Position numbers and translations under genes: made by a program
Notes under the pieces: model-generated
What the model was told of the DNA's origin: nothing
The model's input: the letters and a program-made list of their open reading frames with translations, nothing else
Databases searched by the model: none
Shown here: piece by piece, positions 16,520 through 25,811 of the stretch
Numbering within the stretch: the stretch's first letter is position 1
Layout: every line of letters starts with the position of its first letter
Assembly: GCF_037977385.1 (NCBI RefSeq)
Contig: NZ_CP150277.1
Coordinates: 3,282,031 to 3,346,030 of the forward strand
Direction: 5' to 3'
Length of the DNA stretch: 64,000 nucleotides
From: Terribacillus sp. FSL K6-0262
Lineage (GTDB): Bacteria; Bacillota; Bacilli; Bacillales; Amphibacillaceae

Positions 16520-16548
16520 AATATAGCTTATTTTGAAAAATGCGTCAA
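16520..16548 (-). promoter_or_regulatory. SigA promoter of csp
   Basis: Minus strand TTGACG, 17-base spacer, TATATT. The start near 16513 gives a leader of about 155 bases. Between this promoter and the next gene at 16739 I see only that gene's ribosome site. Confidence 0.75.
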
Positions 16549-16738
16549 GTAGGGAAAAACGAGGATTTGTTGGGAAAGTAATCGCTTTCCGGGTGAATTG
16601 AAATGGTTTATCGCCCTTTCTTTCTTGTCAATTTGCGACAGGAACGCGTTTTTTCGTCAAGAAAGGATCTTCGTTGAAGGGGAGTAAGGATTCCATTACA
16701 ATGTAGTTGATCGTATTTTGTCGGAAGGAGGCAGACGG

Positions 16739-17590
16739 TTGACCATTCAAATTGGCGTTACCGGATGGGGTGACCACGACAAACTTTATCCAGATACAAA
16801 AGCAAGACAACAAAAATTAAAAACATATGCGACACATTTTGATGTTGTCGAGGTGGATGCTTCCTTTTACGCTATTCAGCCAATCAGCAATTATGTGAAA
16901 TGGGTGCAAGAGACACCGGACAATTTTTCATTCATCATCAAAGCGCATCAGGATATGACCGGCCAAAGCCGAAAAAAAATGACTCGCTCGGAAGCAGCTT
17001 CCTTATTCGATGACTTTTTAGCATCGATTCAGCCTGTCGTGGAAGCTCGCAAGCTGGCTGCCATCCTCTTCCAGTTTCCTCCTTGGTTCCAGGTGGAGAA
17101 GGCGAGCATCAGTCGGCTGCGTTATATACGTGAGCTTACAAAGGGACTGCCGGTAGCGATCGAATTCCGACATCAGTCTTGGTATGCAGAGGAATACCGG
17201 GAAAGAACGCTCGGCTTGCTGCAGGAACTTGAATTCATACATACAGTTTGCGATGAACCGCAAGCAGGGAGCGGCTCTGTCCCTGCTGTGCCGGTTTCCA
17301 CGAATGAGCAGCTTACACTTGTCCGTTTCCACGGCCGCAATGTTCATGGGTGGAACCAGAACGGGCGGGAGGATTGGCGTAAAGTACGTTTTCTTTACCG
17401 ATATAATCAGACTGAATTGACAGAATGGCGGGAACTCGCGCTTGCCTTGGAACAATCGAGCAAACGTGTCATTCTGCTATTCAACAATAATTCAGGCGGC
17501 GATGCCAGCGATAATGCCAAGGATATGATGCAGCTCCTCGGCCAGAAGCTGCCGGATCCACCGCCGGAACAACTGAACTTATTCGATTAG
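16739..17590 (+). CDS. DUF72 family protein (YecE/YunF-like)
   Basis: A 283-residue TIM-barrel-like protein of the DUF72 family, function unknown. Family marks are IGVTGWGDH at the N-terminus, FDVVEVDASFYAI near residue 40, FSFIIKAHQDMT near 64, AILFQFPPWF near 108 and VAIEFRHQSWY near 142, with LVRFHGRN near 200. The TTG at 16739 follows GGAAGGAGG. It precedes an HD hydrolase gene by 15 bases and is probably cotranscribed with it. Confidence 0.88.
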   Translation: MTIQIGVTGWGDHDKLYPDTKARQQKLKTYATHFDVVEVDASFYAIQPISNYVKWVQETPDNFSFIIKAHQDMTGQSRKKMTRSEAASLFDDFLASIQPVVEARKLAAILFQFPPWFQVEKASISRLRYIRELTKGLPVAIEFRHQSWYAEEYRERTLGLLQELEFIHTVCDEPQAGSGSVPAVPVSTNEQLTLVRFHGRNVHGWNQNGREDWRKVRFLYRYNQTELTEWRELALALEQSSKRVILLFNNNSGGDASDNAKDMMQLLGQKLPDPPPEQLNLFD

Positions 17591-17605
17591 GAAGGGCGAT
17601 GAACG

Positions 17606-18220
17606 ATGGAGCAAATGGAACAACTGGAGGAGATGGAGCGTTATGCATACACCATCTTCCGTAAAGATGCGACAGGCCATGATTTCTATCATATGAAACG
17701 GGTAGCCAAGATGGGAAGGAAAATCGCATTTGCCGAAGGTGCCGATCCGTTCCTGACAGAAGCGATCGGCTGGATGCATGATATTGGAGATCATAAGCTA
17801 TTTGACGAGCCTGCAGATGCAGTGGCCGAGGCTCAGGGATTCCTGCGCCGTATCGGAATGGAGGAGGACATCATACAGGAGATCTTCCTGGCTTGCCGGA
17901 AGATCTCGTTCAGTAAAGGACGGATTCCGGATTCTTTGGAAGGAAGGATCATCCAGGATGCGGATCGTTTGGACGCGATCGGCGCCATCGGGATTGCCCG
18001 GACATTTGCTTTCGGGGGAGCAGCCAGCCGTCTCATCCACTGGCCGAATGACCCAAAGCAGTCGAGTGTCCAGCATTTTTATGATAAACTGTTAAAATTG
18101 AAAGAAACACTGCATACGAAAACAGCTGTACATATTGCTGAATCCAGGCATGCTTTCATGCAGGATTTCCTGGATCAGTTCTTTGCGGAATGGGATATGC
18201 CGTGTGACGATATACGATAA
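17606..18220 (+). CDS. ypgQ: HD domain phosphohydrolase (YpgQ-like)
   Basis: A 204-residue metal-dependent HD hydrolase of the YpgQ type, related to nucleotide pyrophosphatases. The H...HD...D set is visible: GHDFYHMKRV, GWMHDIGDHK and QDADRLDAIGAIG. The hydrophobic-charged motif ACRKISFSKG lies between them. Substrate cannot be told from sequence; a nucleotide role is plausible because thyA and dfrA follow 15 bases later in the same direction. Confidence 0.87.
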   Translation: MEQMEQLEEMERYAYTIFRKDATGHDFYHMKRVAKMGRKIAFAEGADPFLTEAIGWMHDIGDHKLFDEPADAVAEAQGFLRRIGMEEDIIQEIFLACRKISFSKGRIPDSLEGRIIQDADRLDAIGAIGIARTFAFGGAASRLIHWPNDPKQSSVQHFYDKLLKLKETLHTKTAVHIAESRHAFMQDFLDQFFAEWDMPCDDIR

Positions 18221-18235
18221 AGGAATGATATTTTT

Positions 18236-19192
18236 ATGAAAACTTCTGAACAAGCCTATCTGGATTTATGCAGATATGTTTTGGAAAATGGCACCAAGAA
18301 AGAAGATCGTACAGGCACGGGCACTGTCTCGGTTTTTGGCTATCAGATGCGCTTTGATCTCCAGCAGGGCTTTCCATTGCTGACAACCAAGCGTGTCCCA
18401 TTCCGTCTGATTGCAAGCGAACTGCTCTGGTTCCTCAAGGGAGATACGAATATCCGTTATTTGCTGGAGCATGACAATAACATCTGGAATGAATGGGCTT
18501 TTAAAAACTGGGTGGAAAGTGATGCGTATGACGGTCCGGATATGACCGATTTCGGCCGCCGCTCCCTGCAGGATGAAGAGTTTCGGGTCATGTATGAAAG
18601 TCAGATGGAGAAATTCAAGCAGCTGATCCTGACCGATGATGCTTTCAGCGAACGCTTCGGACATCTTGGAGATGTATATGGCAAGCAGTGGCGGAGCTGG
18701 GAAACGACAAAAGGGGACAGCATCGATCAATTGCAAGATGTAATTGAAACCATCAAGAAAAACCCGGATTCAAGAAGATTGATAGTGTCCGCATGGAACC
18801 CAGAGGATGTCCCGACGATGGCACTTCCGCCATGCCACACGATGTTCCAGTTCTACGTAGCCGACAATAAGCTTTCCTGCCAGCTGTATCAGCGCAGCGG
18901 GGATATCTTCCTTGGCATCCCATTCAATATAGCAAGCTACAGCCTGCTTACGCATCTTATTGCCAAGGAATGCGGATTGGAAGTAGGGGAATTCATCCAC
19001 ACGATCGGTGATGCGCATCTGTATTCGAATCACCTTGAACAGGTGGAAACGCAGCTCGGCCGCACACCGAAAGCATTGCCATCCTTGGAAATCAAGGAAA
19101 GCTTCAGCTCCGTGTTTGATGCGTCGATGGAGGACTTGGAAATCATCGGATACGAACCGCATCCGGCAATAAAGGCACCTGTTGCCGTTTAA
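18236..19192 (+). CDS. thyA: Thymidylate synthase
   Basis: Folate-dependent enzyme that methylates dUMP to dTMP. The 318-residue protein is the long form with an insertion of about 50 residues (near 85-135) compared with the E. coli enzyme. Catalytic Cys200 lies in [19 protein letters not shown] near residue 25 and [13 protein letters not shown] contact substrate. AAAGGAATG precedes the ATG. It forms a pair with dfrA, which regenerates the tetrahydrofolate that ThyA oxidises. Confidence 0.97.
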   Translation: MKTSEQAYLDLCRYVLENGTKKEDRTGTGTVSVFGYQMRFDLQQGFPLLTTKRVPFRLIASELLWFLKGDTNIRYLLEHDNNIWNEWAFKNWVESDAYDGPDMTDFGRRSLQDEEFRVMYESQMEKFKQLILTDDAFSERFGHLGDVYGKQWRSWETTKGDSIDQLQDVIETIKKNPDSRRLIVSAWNPEDVPTMALPPCHTMFQFYVADNKLSCQLYQRSGDIFLGIPFNIASYSLLTHLIAKECGLEVGEFIHTIGDAHLYSNHLEQVETQLGRTPKALPSLEIKESFSSVFDASMEDLEIIGYEPHPAIKAPVAV

Positions 19193-19203
19193 GGAGGAAC
19201 AGT

Positions 19204-19698
19204 ATGATTTCGCTGTTATTTGCAATGGATCAGAACCGGGGTATCGGATACAAAAATGACATGCCATGGCATCTTCCGCGTGACTTGCGTTTTTTCAAAG
19301 AGAAGACGACCAATCAAATCATCGTAATGGGGAGAAAGACACTAGACTCGATGAATGGTGCATTGCCGAATCGGGACAATGTCGTCCTTACAAGGGATAA
19401 AGCTTTTAAATCAGAAGATGTCACTGTCCTGCATGATGTCGACGAAGTGAAGGAATTAGCGGACAAGCATCCTGAACAGGAAATCTTCATCATCGGTGGA
19501 AGTGAGATATTTTCACAGACATTGGATATTGCTGACCGTATCTATATGACATATATAGAGGAAAGCTTCCCGGCAGATCGCTATTTCCCCGACTTTCCTT
19601 TGGATGATTGGGTGGAAACAAAGCGTGAAAAAGGTATAAAGGATGAAAAAAATCCCTATGATTATTACTTCATCCAATATGATCGGGTGAAGAACTGA
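19204..19698 (+). CDS. dfrA: Dihydrofolate reductase
   Basis: NADPH-dependent reductase of dihydrofolate to tetrahydrofolate, target of trimethoprim. The 164-residue chain has MPWHLPRDLRFFK with acidic Asp27, the GRKTLDSM nucleotide loop, and IIGGSEIF near residue 97. AAGGAGG lies just upstream, 11 bases after thyA, so the genes form an operon. The stop is one base before a possible 27-codon membrane peptide. Confidence 0.97.
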   Translation: MISLLFAMDQNRGIGYKNDMPWHLPRDLRFFKEKTTNQIIVMGRKTLDSMNGALPNRDNVVLTRDKAFKSEDVTVLHDVDEVKELADKHPEQEIFIIGGSEIFSQTLDIADRIYMTYIEESFPADRYFPDFPLDDWVETKREKGIKDEKNPYDYYFIQYDRVKN

Positions 19699-19699
19699 A

Positions 19700-19783
19700 A
19701 TGTTATATGTATTCCTGCCACCTGCTTGCTTTTTCCTGTTGATTGCATTGACAATCTATTATCCAGTTTGGAGAAAAAAGTGA
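19700..19783 (+). CDS. Possible 27-residue membrane peptide
   Basis: A short frame starting one base after the dfrA stop, encoding MLYVFLPPACFFLLIALTI and a basic end (WRKK): one hydrophobic helix with a positive C-terminus. No separate ribosome site is evident, so expression would rely on coupling to dfrA. The reading may be chance. Confidence 0.35.
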   Translation: MLYVFLPPACFFLLIALTIYYPVWRKK

Positions 19784-19808
19784 AGCAGTGCAGAAAGAAG
19801 GTGAATGA

Positions 19809-20024
19809 ATGCGGTCTTTTTACCATTTTATGATGACATACCGGGGACGGAGAAAGCCGACGGATGAGAGTAAACTTGCCGACTGGATATTTATGGACCA
19901 TAATTTTCCGAAGCATAGCACATCTTATGATGAAATCAGTGAGTACTTGGAATGGAATAGCCCTTTCCATGGAGCATTGCAGGTTTTTGATCGGCTATGG
20001 CGGACATATGAAACAACAGAATAA
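19809..20024 (+). CDS. yozE: YozE family protein (UPF0346)
   Basis: A 71-residue protein with a SAM-like fold, predicted to bind nucleic acid; function unknown. The family signature is the N-terminal SFYHFMMTYRG, DESKLADWIFMDHNFPK, and the YDEISEYLE segment. AGAAGGTGA lies before the ATG. It is followed by a strong terminator that ends the thyA-dfrA cluster. Confidence 0.9.
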   Translation: MRSFYHFMMTYRGRRKPTDESKLADWIFMDHNFPKHSTSYDEISEYLEWNSPFHGALQVFDRLWRTYETTE

Positions 20025-20026
20025 AT

Positions 20027-20066
20027 GAAAAAAATGCCTGTATCACCAGATACAGGCATTTTTTTC
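20027..20066 (+). terminator. Terminator after yozE
   Basis: ATGCCTGTATC pairs with GATACAGGCAT, flanked by A-run and T-run. Confidence 0.9.
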
Positions 20067-20098
20067 TGGCATCCCAGGTAAAATTTCGGCAAATTACA

Positions 20099-20127
20099 TT
20101 GAAAGTTCAGGAATTTATTTATACTAT
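20099..20127 (+). promoter_or_regulatory. SigA promoter of the plsY-like operon
   Basis: TTGAAA, 17-base spacer, TACTAT, 28 bases before the start codon of the first gene. Confidence 0.65.
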
Positions 20128-20154
20128 GGAAATATCGCTAGGTGGTGTAAGTTT

Positions 20155-20751
20155 ATGGAATATATCGGTTTGGCTTTAGTGAGTGTCATATTGGCTTATT
20201 TGCTCGGAACGCTGAATGCAGCCTATTATATGATGAAATGGAAGCATGGAATAGATATCCGGACGATTGGCAGCGGGAATGCCGGCGCGACGAATGCAGG
20301 CAGGGCAATGGGCAAGAAAGGTTTCTTTTTGGTACTTATATTCGATTTAGCGAAGGGGATGCTTGCTGTCCTGTTCGTTCGCGAGAGCGGACAGACGGAG
20401 CTTATTGCAGGTTTGAGTGTCATTGCAGCAGTATTGGGTCACATTTTCCCGGTTCAGCTCCGTTTCAAGGGGGGCAAAGGAATCGCTGTGTCCCTGGGGG
20501 CACTTATCATCTTTTCCCATCAAGCAACCCTCCTGCTGCTTGCGATCTTCCTATTCATCTATCTTATCGTCAGAAGATTCAGCATCTCCGGTCTGCTCGC
20601 CTATGGCTGCACAGCCGTCCTGCTTCCGATTTTACGTTTCGATATGCTGACAATCGCTGTTTACGTTGTAGTGACTGTCTTTATTTTGGCAGCCCATCGT
20701 ACGCATTTGAAAGCTGCCTGGAGCTATTTGCTATTACGTAACGAAAGGTGA
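20155..20751 (+). CDS. Divergent PlsY-type acyltransferase
   Basis: A 198-residue membrane protein of the glycerol-3-phosphate acyltransferase PlsY family, which transfers acyl groups from acyl-phosphate. It has about five membrane segments, the loop GSGNAGATNAGRAMG near residue 40 and FKGGKGIAVS near residue 103. Both differ from the housekeeping form I remember (GSGNLGATN and GGKAVAT), and the gene is not beside parE/parC. I therefore read it as a second, specialised copy. It is the first gene of a three-gene operon with a GNAT-aminotransferase fusion (6 bases later) and an LtaS-like gene. Confidence 0.85.
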   Translation: MEYIGLALVSVILAYLLGTLNAAYYMMKWKHGIDIRTIGSGNAGATNAGRAMGKKGFFLVLIFDLAKGMLAVLFVRESGQTELIAGLSVIAAVLGHIFPVQLRFKGGKGIAVSLGALIIFSHQATLLLLAIFLFIYLIVRRFSISGLLAYGCTAVLLPILRFDMLTIAVYVVVTVFILAAHRTHLKAAWSYLLLRNER

Positions 20752-20757
20752 TATACG

Positions 20758-22359
20758 ATGAATTCGACGCAATTACAATACAAAATCGCAACCGAACCAT
20801 GGGAATTCGAACAGATACACACCCTCAACTACCGGACGTTCACCGAAGAGATTCCCCAGCACGAAGTCAATCAGGAACGCAGGAGAATCGATCGGTTCAA
20901 TGAGGAAAATACATATATTATCGGAATTGACGACAAGAAAGTCGTTGCAATGATTGCCATCCGTTCCACCAGACCATTTTCGCTGGATGAAAAATTGGAC
21001 AGCTTGGATCGCTACCTGCCTCCTCATGCAGCCAAATGCGAAATAAGGCTGCTCGCCGTGGAACAAGCATATCGGGATGGATTCGTATTCTTCCGGCTGG
21101 CTGAGGCCCTCATTCGATACTGCCTGGAAAATGGTTTTGATATGGCCGTGATTTCCGGGGTTTTACGCCAGCAGAAGTTATATAAACATATGGGGTTCGT
21201 CCCATTCGGACCATTGACGGGCGCCGGGGCTGCCCAGTTCCAGCCGATGTATGTGACCGAAGCATTGTTCCAGAAGAAAGCACGGGCCTTTCAGCGCATA
21301 CTTCGCAACGGACAAGATCCGATCAGCTTTTTGCCTGGGCCGGTGCCGATGGCAGAGCAAGTGAAAAAAGCGATGGGAGGGACGGCATGCTCCCATCGCG
21401 CGCCTGCTTTTCTTGAACAGCTCGACCAGCTTCGCACGAAGCTAAGGAATATTACACAAGCAGCTCATGTCCAGATCCTGCTCGGATCCGGTACATTGGG
21501 AAATGATGCCGTGGCAGCCCAGCTGCGCAATCTAGATCAGAATGGCCTCATCCTTGTAAGTGGAGAATTCGGTGCCAGACTGACAGATCATGCCAGGCGG
21601 GCGGGTCTGCGGTTTGCCACAGTGGAAATCCCATGGGGGGAAACCTTCGATTATGAGCATGTATCGACACAAGCAAAAGCAAGTGGCGCTGCTTGGATTT
21701 GGGCAGTCCATACGGAAACATCCACAGGGGTGCTGCAGGACATGGACCAGTTGAAAAATATAGCAAAGAAGAACGGCAGCAAATTGATCCTTGATTGCTG
21801 CAGCTCCCTTGGCAATGTGCCGATCGATTTACGGGGCGTTTATATGGCAACTGCCGGCAGCGGGAAAGGCCTGGCTTCCTATGCCGGTTTAGCTTTCGTC
21901 TTTTATCATCATCCAATCCCCATTTCGGATAATATCCCGCGTTATTTGGATTTGGGTCTCTACCATGCACATGAGAGTGCCCCATTCACTCACTCTTCCA
22001 ATCTGATAGATGCTTTATCGGCAGCAATCGAGCAATGGGAGAACCAGGAACTGATAAAGCGAGTTCAGGAATTGACAGGGAAACTGATCGCATTATGCAG
22101 GCAGAAGGGACTGAGAATCTTGGCAGAAACGGAGTTTGCACCTGGCATTGTCACCATCGTCCTGCCCGAAGCGCTTCGTGCGGACGTCATCGGCCGGGAA
22201 GCCGCCCGAAAAGGTTATTTGATCAGCTGCAATAGCAGTTACCTCATCGAACGCAATTGGGTGCAGCTTTCCGTCATGGGGCATCATCAGGAGGAGGATT
22301 TGGAACGCGTCACTGATACACTTTCCAATCTGATCGGAAAGAAGGAATCATTCGCTTGA
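20758..22359 (+). CDS. GNAT acyltransferase - class V aminotransferase fusion
   Basis: A 533-residue two-domain enzyme. Residues about 1-170 form a GNAT/autoinducer-synthase-like acyltransferase (TYIIGIDDKKVVAMIAIR, CEIRLLAVEQAYR, LYKHMGFVPFG). Residues about 190-525 form a fold-type I, class V PLP enzyme related to alanine/serine-glyoxylate aminotransferases (FLPGPVPM, LLGSGTLGNDA, LILDCCSSLG, and the PLP lysine Lys370 in GSGKGLASYAG). The acyltransferase could load an acyl chain onto an amine that the second domain makes or uses. The stop overlaps the next start (TGATG). The substrate is unknown. Confidence 0.8.
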   Translation: MNSTQLQYKIATEPWEFEQIHTLNYRTFTEEIPQHEVNQERRRIDRFNEENTYIIGIDDKKVVAMIAIRSTRPFSLDEKLDSLDRYLPPHAAKCEIRLLAVEQAYRDGFVFFRLAEALIRYCLENGFDMAVISGVLRQQKLYKHMGFVPFGPLTGAGAAQFQPMYVTEALFQKKARAFQRILRNGQDPISFLPGPVPMAEQVKKAMGGTACSHRAPAFLEQLDQLRTKLRNITQAAHVQILLGSGTLGNDAVAAQLRNLDQNGLILVSGEFGARLTDHARRAGLRFATVEIPWGETFDYEHVSTQAKASGAAWIWAVHTETSTGVLQDMDQLKNIAKKNGSKLILDCCSSLGNVPIDLRGVYMATAGSGKGLASYAGLAFVFYHHPIPISDNIPRYLDLGLYHAHESAPFTHSSNLIDALSAAIEQWENQELIKRVQELTGKLIALCRQKGLRILAETEFAPGIVTIVLPEALRADVIGREAARKGYLISCNSSYLIERNWVQLSVMGHHQEEDLERVTDTLSNLIGKKESFA

Positions 22360-24194
22360 TGAACTTTTTCACAACCGCCAAGGGATTCTGTTCGATAGGA
22401 GCAGCTTTCCTGTTAGGCAAGATGTATGTAATTTGCATCATCTATTTTGGGCTGCCTTTATATGAACCTTTCGACTACATCCAATTATTCCTGTCCTGTT
22501 TGTCGTCGATCGCCCTTTTATTTTTACTGCTGTATCTGTTTGCAAGAAAACTGCGGGCTGGTGCATTCCTGCTCCTGCATATCATTTTAACCGGGATTCT
22601 TTATGGTAACTTGCTGTATTTTCGATTTTATATCGACTTTGTCACGCTGCCGATACTATTCCAATTCAAGAATGTCGGTGGCCTTAGCCAGAGCACGGCT
22701 GAGCTGATGGATCCACTCGATCTCATTCTGTTCGCCGATACATTGTTCCTGCTATCATGGTGGATTCTCAAAAGACCAAAAGCCCTCCCTTTCAAGCGCA
22801 AGCAAAAAGGGCTATTGGCAAGCCTCACTGCTCTGCTGATCGGGATCAATGTCGGAATCTCCCATATCGGGGCGGGGGACCAGCATGATGGCAGCCATAA
22901 CCGCCCAGCGATGGTGAGTGCGCTCGGACCTGTTTATTATCACGGCTATGATATCTATCAAACCGTGCGTGCTGAGCTCAGCAGTACGTTTGCGACCAAA
23001 AAGGATTATGAGAAGGCTGCAGCGTATCTGGATTCTGCCGACACCGATATCGTGTCCCCGTACTTTGGTGCTGCAAAAGGAAAAAATGTCATCCTGATCA
23101 ACCTGGAATCAACGCAGCAGTTTGTCATTGGCAGGGAAGTGAAGGGGGAGGAAATCACCCCCTTCATGAACAGCTTGATGGAGGACAGCTTCTATTTCGA
23201 CCAAATCTACCATCAAACCGCGCAAGGGAAGACGTCGGATGCTGAATTCATGTTCGATCAATCCTTTTATCCACTCGCCAGCGGTTCCGTTTATGTGAGG
23301 CGTCCGGAAAATGAATATATCGCCATGCCGGAAATTTTAGGGGAGTCTGGTTATCAGAGTGCTTCCTTCCACGGCAATGTCGGCAGTTTTTGGAATAGGG
23401 AGGAAGCATACGATGCTTTCGGCTATGATGCATTCTTCTCCAAGGATGCTTATGAAGTGTCGGCTGGGAATTCGGTGAATTACGGCATCAAAGATGAAGC
23501 CTTCCTCGATCAGTCAATCCCTTATCTCCTTGAATTGGAGCAGCCATTTTACAGCAAGTTCCTGCTGCTTACCAATCATTTTCCCTTCCTGTTGGATGAA
23601 GAGGATGTTTTACTGGACGAAGCGGAAACAGGGCTGAATGTCGTGGATCGCTACTTCCAGACTGTTCGTTACCAGGATGAAGCGCTCAAGGGATTCTTTG
23701 CCGAATTGAAACGCTCTGGATTATACGAGAATTCCATCATTGTCCTCATCGGCGATCATTATGGAATCTCCGAAAACTATTATGACGGGATCGCATCCTA
23801 TCTGGATGAGGATTTGTCAGTGCCGGAGAAGATCGATCTGCAGCAAGTACCACTGATCATCCATGTACCTGGCCAGGAGGGGGGAACCTTCCATAGTCCT
23901 GGTGGACAAATCGATATACAGCCCACAATCCTGCATCTGCTTGGAGTGGATACAGCCGACTTTCCGAATTTCGGCCAGGATTTGCTTGCAGACGAGCGTG
24001 ATCCCTTCGTTGTCTTCCGCGACGGTGATTTCGTGACAGAAGACGTCATTTATACGGCACAGCTTTGCTATGATAAGGCCTCTATCAAGCAGACAAACAT
24101 GAATAGATGCTCCCCGTATTTTGATAAACGGAATAAAGAACTATATTATTCGGACGCCATCTTGAATGGTGATTTGCTTCGTTTCGCTGATTGA
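22359..24194 (+). CDS. LtaS-like phosphoglycerol transferase/sulfatase family protein
   Basis: A 611-residue membrane protein with about five N-terminal helices (to residue 175) and an extracellular alkaline-phosphatase-fold domain. The active site of LTA synthases is present: metal ligand Glu in NLESTQQF, nucleophile Thr292 in GKTSDAEF, and Asp466-His467 in IGDHYG. The family transfers glycerol-phosphate from phosphatidylglycerol to lipoteichoic acid. ATG 22359 overlaps the upstream stop by one base. Its link to a divergent PlsY and an acyl/aminotransferase suggests a non-standard head group or acceptor. Confidence 0.86.
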   Translation: MNFFTTAKGFCSIGAAFLLGKMYVICIIYFGLPLYEPFDYIQLFLSCLSSIALLFLLLYLFARKLRAGAFLLLHIILTGILYGNLLYFRFYIDFVTLPILFQFKNVGGLSQSTAELMDPLDLILFADTLFLLSWWILKRPKALPFKRKQKGLLASLTALLIGINVGISHIGAGDQHDGSHNRPAMVSALGPVYYHGYDIYQTVRAELSSTFATKKDYEKAAAYLDSADTDIVSPYFGAAKGKNVILINLESTQQFVIGREVKGEEITPFMNSLMEDSFYFDQIYHQTAQGKTSDAEFMFDQSFYPLASGSVYVRRPENEYIAMPEILGESGYQSASFHGNVGSFWNREEAYDAFGYDAFFSKDAYEVSAGNSVNYGIKDEAFLDQSIPYLLELEQPFYSKFLLLTNHFPFLLDEEDVLLDEAETGLNVVDRYFQTVRYQDEALKGFFAELKRSGLYENSIIVLIGDHYGISENYYDGIASYLDEDLSVPEKIDLQQVPLIIHVPGQEGGTFHSPGGQIDIQPTILHLLGVDTADFPNFGQDLLADERDPFVVFRDGDFVTEDVIYTAQLCYDKASIKQTNMNRCSPYFDKRNKELYYSDAILNGDLLRFAD

Positions 24195-24197
24195 ATG

Positions 24198-24227
24198 AAA
24201 TCCGCTCCGCCAAGGGGCGGATTTTTT
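24198..24227 (+). terminator. Terminator of the plsY-like operon
   Basis: AATCCGCTCC pairs with GGGGCGGATT, followed by TTTTTT. Confidence 0.85.
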
Positions 24228-24383
24228 ATGGTACAGCCTGCGATGAGTGAGAATCTTCTCCTTTCCTTATCCCTTAGATGCAGCTTTTATATTTACATAA
24301 TGTTTCCAACATGCTATTGTATATAGGTTCTATTCACACTAAGTTCATAGGAATTATATAATTTGATAAGGAGGATGATCAAA

Positions 24384-25775
24384 TTGGACTTATTCACGTT
24401 TGTGAATATCATTATTTTATTAGCCTTATTGGGTGTGCTCTTTTATATGCAGAAGAAGCACATTTCCTTTTCCAAGCGCGTGCTGACCGGGCTGGGACTC
24501 GGGATCATACTAGGCGTTGTACTGCAGCTGATCTATGAGCCCGATTCCGAGACCCTCGTCATGACGAATGACTGGTTCGGTTTGGTGGGAAGCGGTTATG
24601 TGAAGCTTTTGCAAATGATCGTCATGCCGCTTGTGTTCATTTCGATTGTAGCTGCGTTCACCAGACTTGAAAAATCATCGAATATCGGGAAGATAAGCGG
24701 ACTTGTCATCGGGACTCTGATGGTGACGACCGCCATCGCTGCAGCAATCGGTATCGCGTCGGCTGCAGGATTCGATCTGAAAGCAATCGATGTTGCAACT
24801 GGTGATGCGGAGCTGACACGCGGGGAAGAATTGGAAAGCAGCTTGACAGAAGTGCAAAGCACAACTGTACCGCAAAAGATATTGGAATTCCTGCCAGCCA
24901 ATCCATTCTTGGATCTGACCGGGGCGCGAGCCACTTCCACGATTGCGGTCGTCATCTTTGCAGCGTTTGTAGGGGTAGCCTACCTTGGGGTGAAGAGGAA
25001 GAATCCGGAGCAAGCTGCATTCTTCCAGAAAATGATCGACTCGCTGCATAGTCTTGTCATGCGTATCGTTACATTGGTATTGCGCCTGACACCTTACGGA
25101 ATTCTTGCTTTAATGGCAAAGACAGTGGCAGGGAGCGACTTCCAAGCCATCGCGACACTGGGTAAATTCGTCATCGCTTCCTATGTTGCGCTGCTTGCCA
25201 TGTTCCTGGTTCACTTGCTCATCCTGACCATAATGGGACTCAGTCCGAAACAATATGTCAAAAAAGTCACGCCAGTACTGGCATTCGCCTTTACTTCCCG
25301 TACAAGTGCGGGTACCTTGCCGCTGAATGTCGAGGCGCAAAGGAATAAATTAGGTGTACCGGAATCGATCGCCAATTTCTCGGCCTCCTTCGGTATCACT
25401 ATCGGGCAAAACGGATGTGCGGGTATTTATCCAGCCATGCTTGCTGTCATGATTGCACCTACCCAAGGCATCAATCCACTATCCCCATCCTTCATTGCGA
25501 CGTTGATCGTTGTCGTCATGATCAGTTCATTCGGTGTTGCCGGTGTCGGAGGGGGAGCCACTTTTGCTTCTTTGATAGTCCTGTCCACGATGAATCTGCC
25601 GGTTGCTTTGGCAGGTGTATTGATCTCGATCGAGCCGCTGATCGATATGGGGCGGACAGCGCTGAACGTAAGTGGATCCATGGTCTCTGGATTGGTGACA
25701 AGCCGTACGCTTGGGGAATTGGACACAAAAACATACCGTTCCACTGAAGCTGCCGCGGATAGCGCAGCAGGCTGA
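24384..25775 (+). CDS. tcyP: Sodium/cystine symporter TcyP
   Basis: Secondary transporter of the dicarboxylate/amino acid:cation symporter (DAACS) family, closest to B. subtilis TcyP, which imports L-cystine. The 463-residue protein has about eight membrane helices, the LQMIVMPLVFISI helix, SRTSAGTLPLN, GITIGQNGCAGIYPAML and GGGATFASLIVLS hairpins. TTG 24384 lies 9 bases after AAGGAGG; an ATG at 24375 is too close to the ribosome site. It is monocistronic with terminators on both sides. TTTACA-17-TATTGT at 24292-24320 may be its promoter. Confidence 0.9.
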   Translation: MDLFTFVNIIILLALLGVLFYMQKKHISFSKRVLTGLGLGIILGVVLQLIYEPDSETLVMTNDWFGLVGSGYVKLLQMIVMPLVFISIVAAFTRLEKSSNIGKISGLVIGTLMVTTAIAAAIGIASAAGFDLKAIDVATGDAELTRGEELESSLTEVQSTTVPQKILEFLPANPFLDLTGARATSTIAVVIFAAFVGVAYLGVKRKNPEQAAFFQKMIDSLHSLVMRIVTLVLRLTPYGILALMAKTVAGSDFQAIATLGKFVIASYVALLAMFLVHLLILTIMGLSPKQYVKKVTPVLAFAFTSRTSAGTLPLNVEAQRNKLGVPESIANFSASFGITIGQNGCAGIYPAMLAVMIAPTQGINPLSPSFIATLIVVVMISSFGVAGVGGGATFASLIVLSTMNLPVALAGVLISIEPLIDMGRTALNVSGSMVSGLVTSRTLGELDTKTYRSTEAAADSAAG

Positions 25776-25779
25776 CTGC

Positions 25780-25811
25780 AAAAAACCGCTCCTGTCAGGA
25801 GCGGTTTTTTC
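25780..25811. terminator. Bidirectional terminator tcyP/yolD-like
   Basis: AAAAAACCGCTCCTG pairs with CAGGAGCGGTTTTTT; it overlaps the 3' end of the yolD-like gene. Confidence 0.9.
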
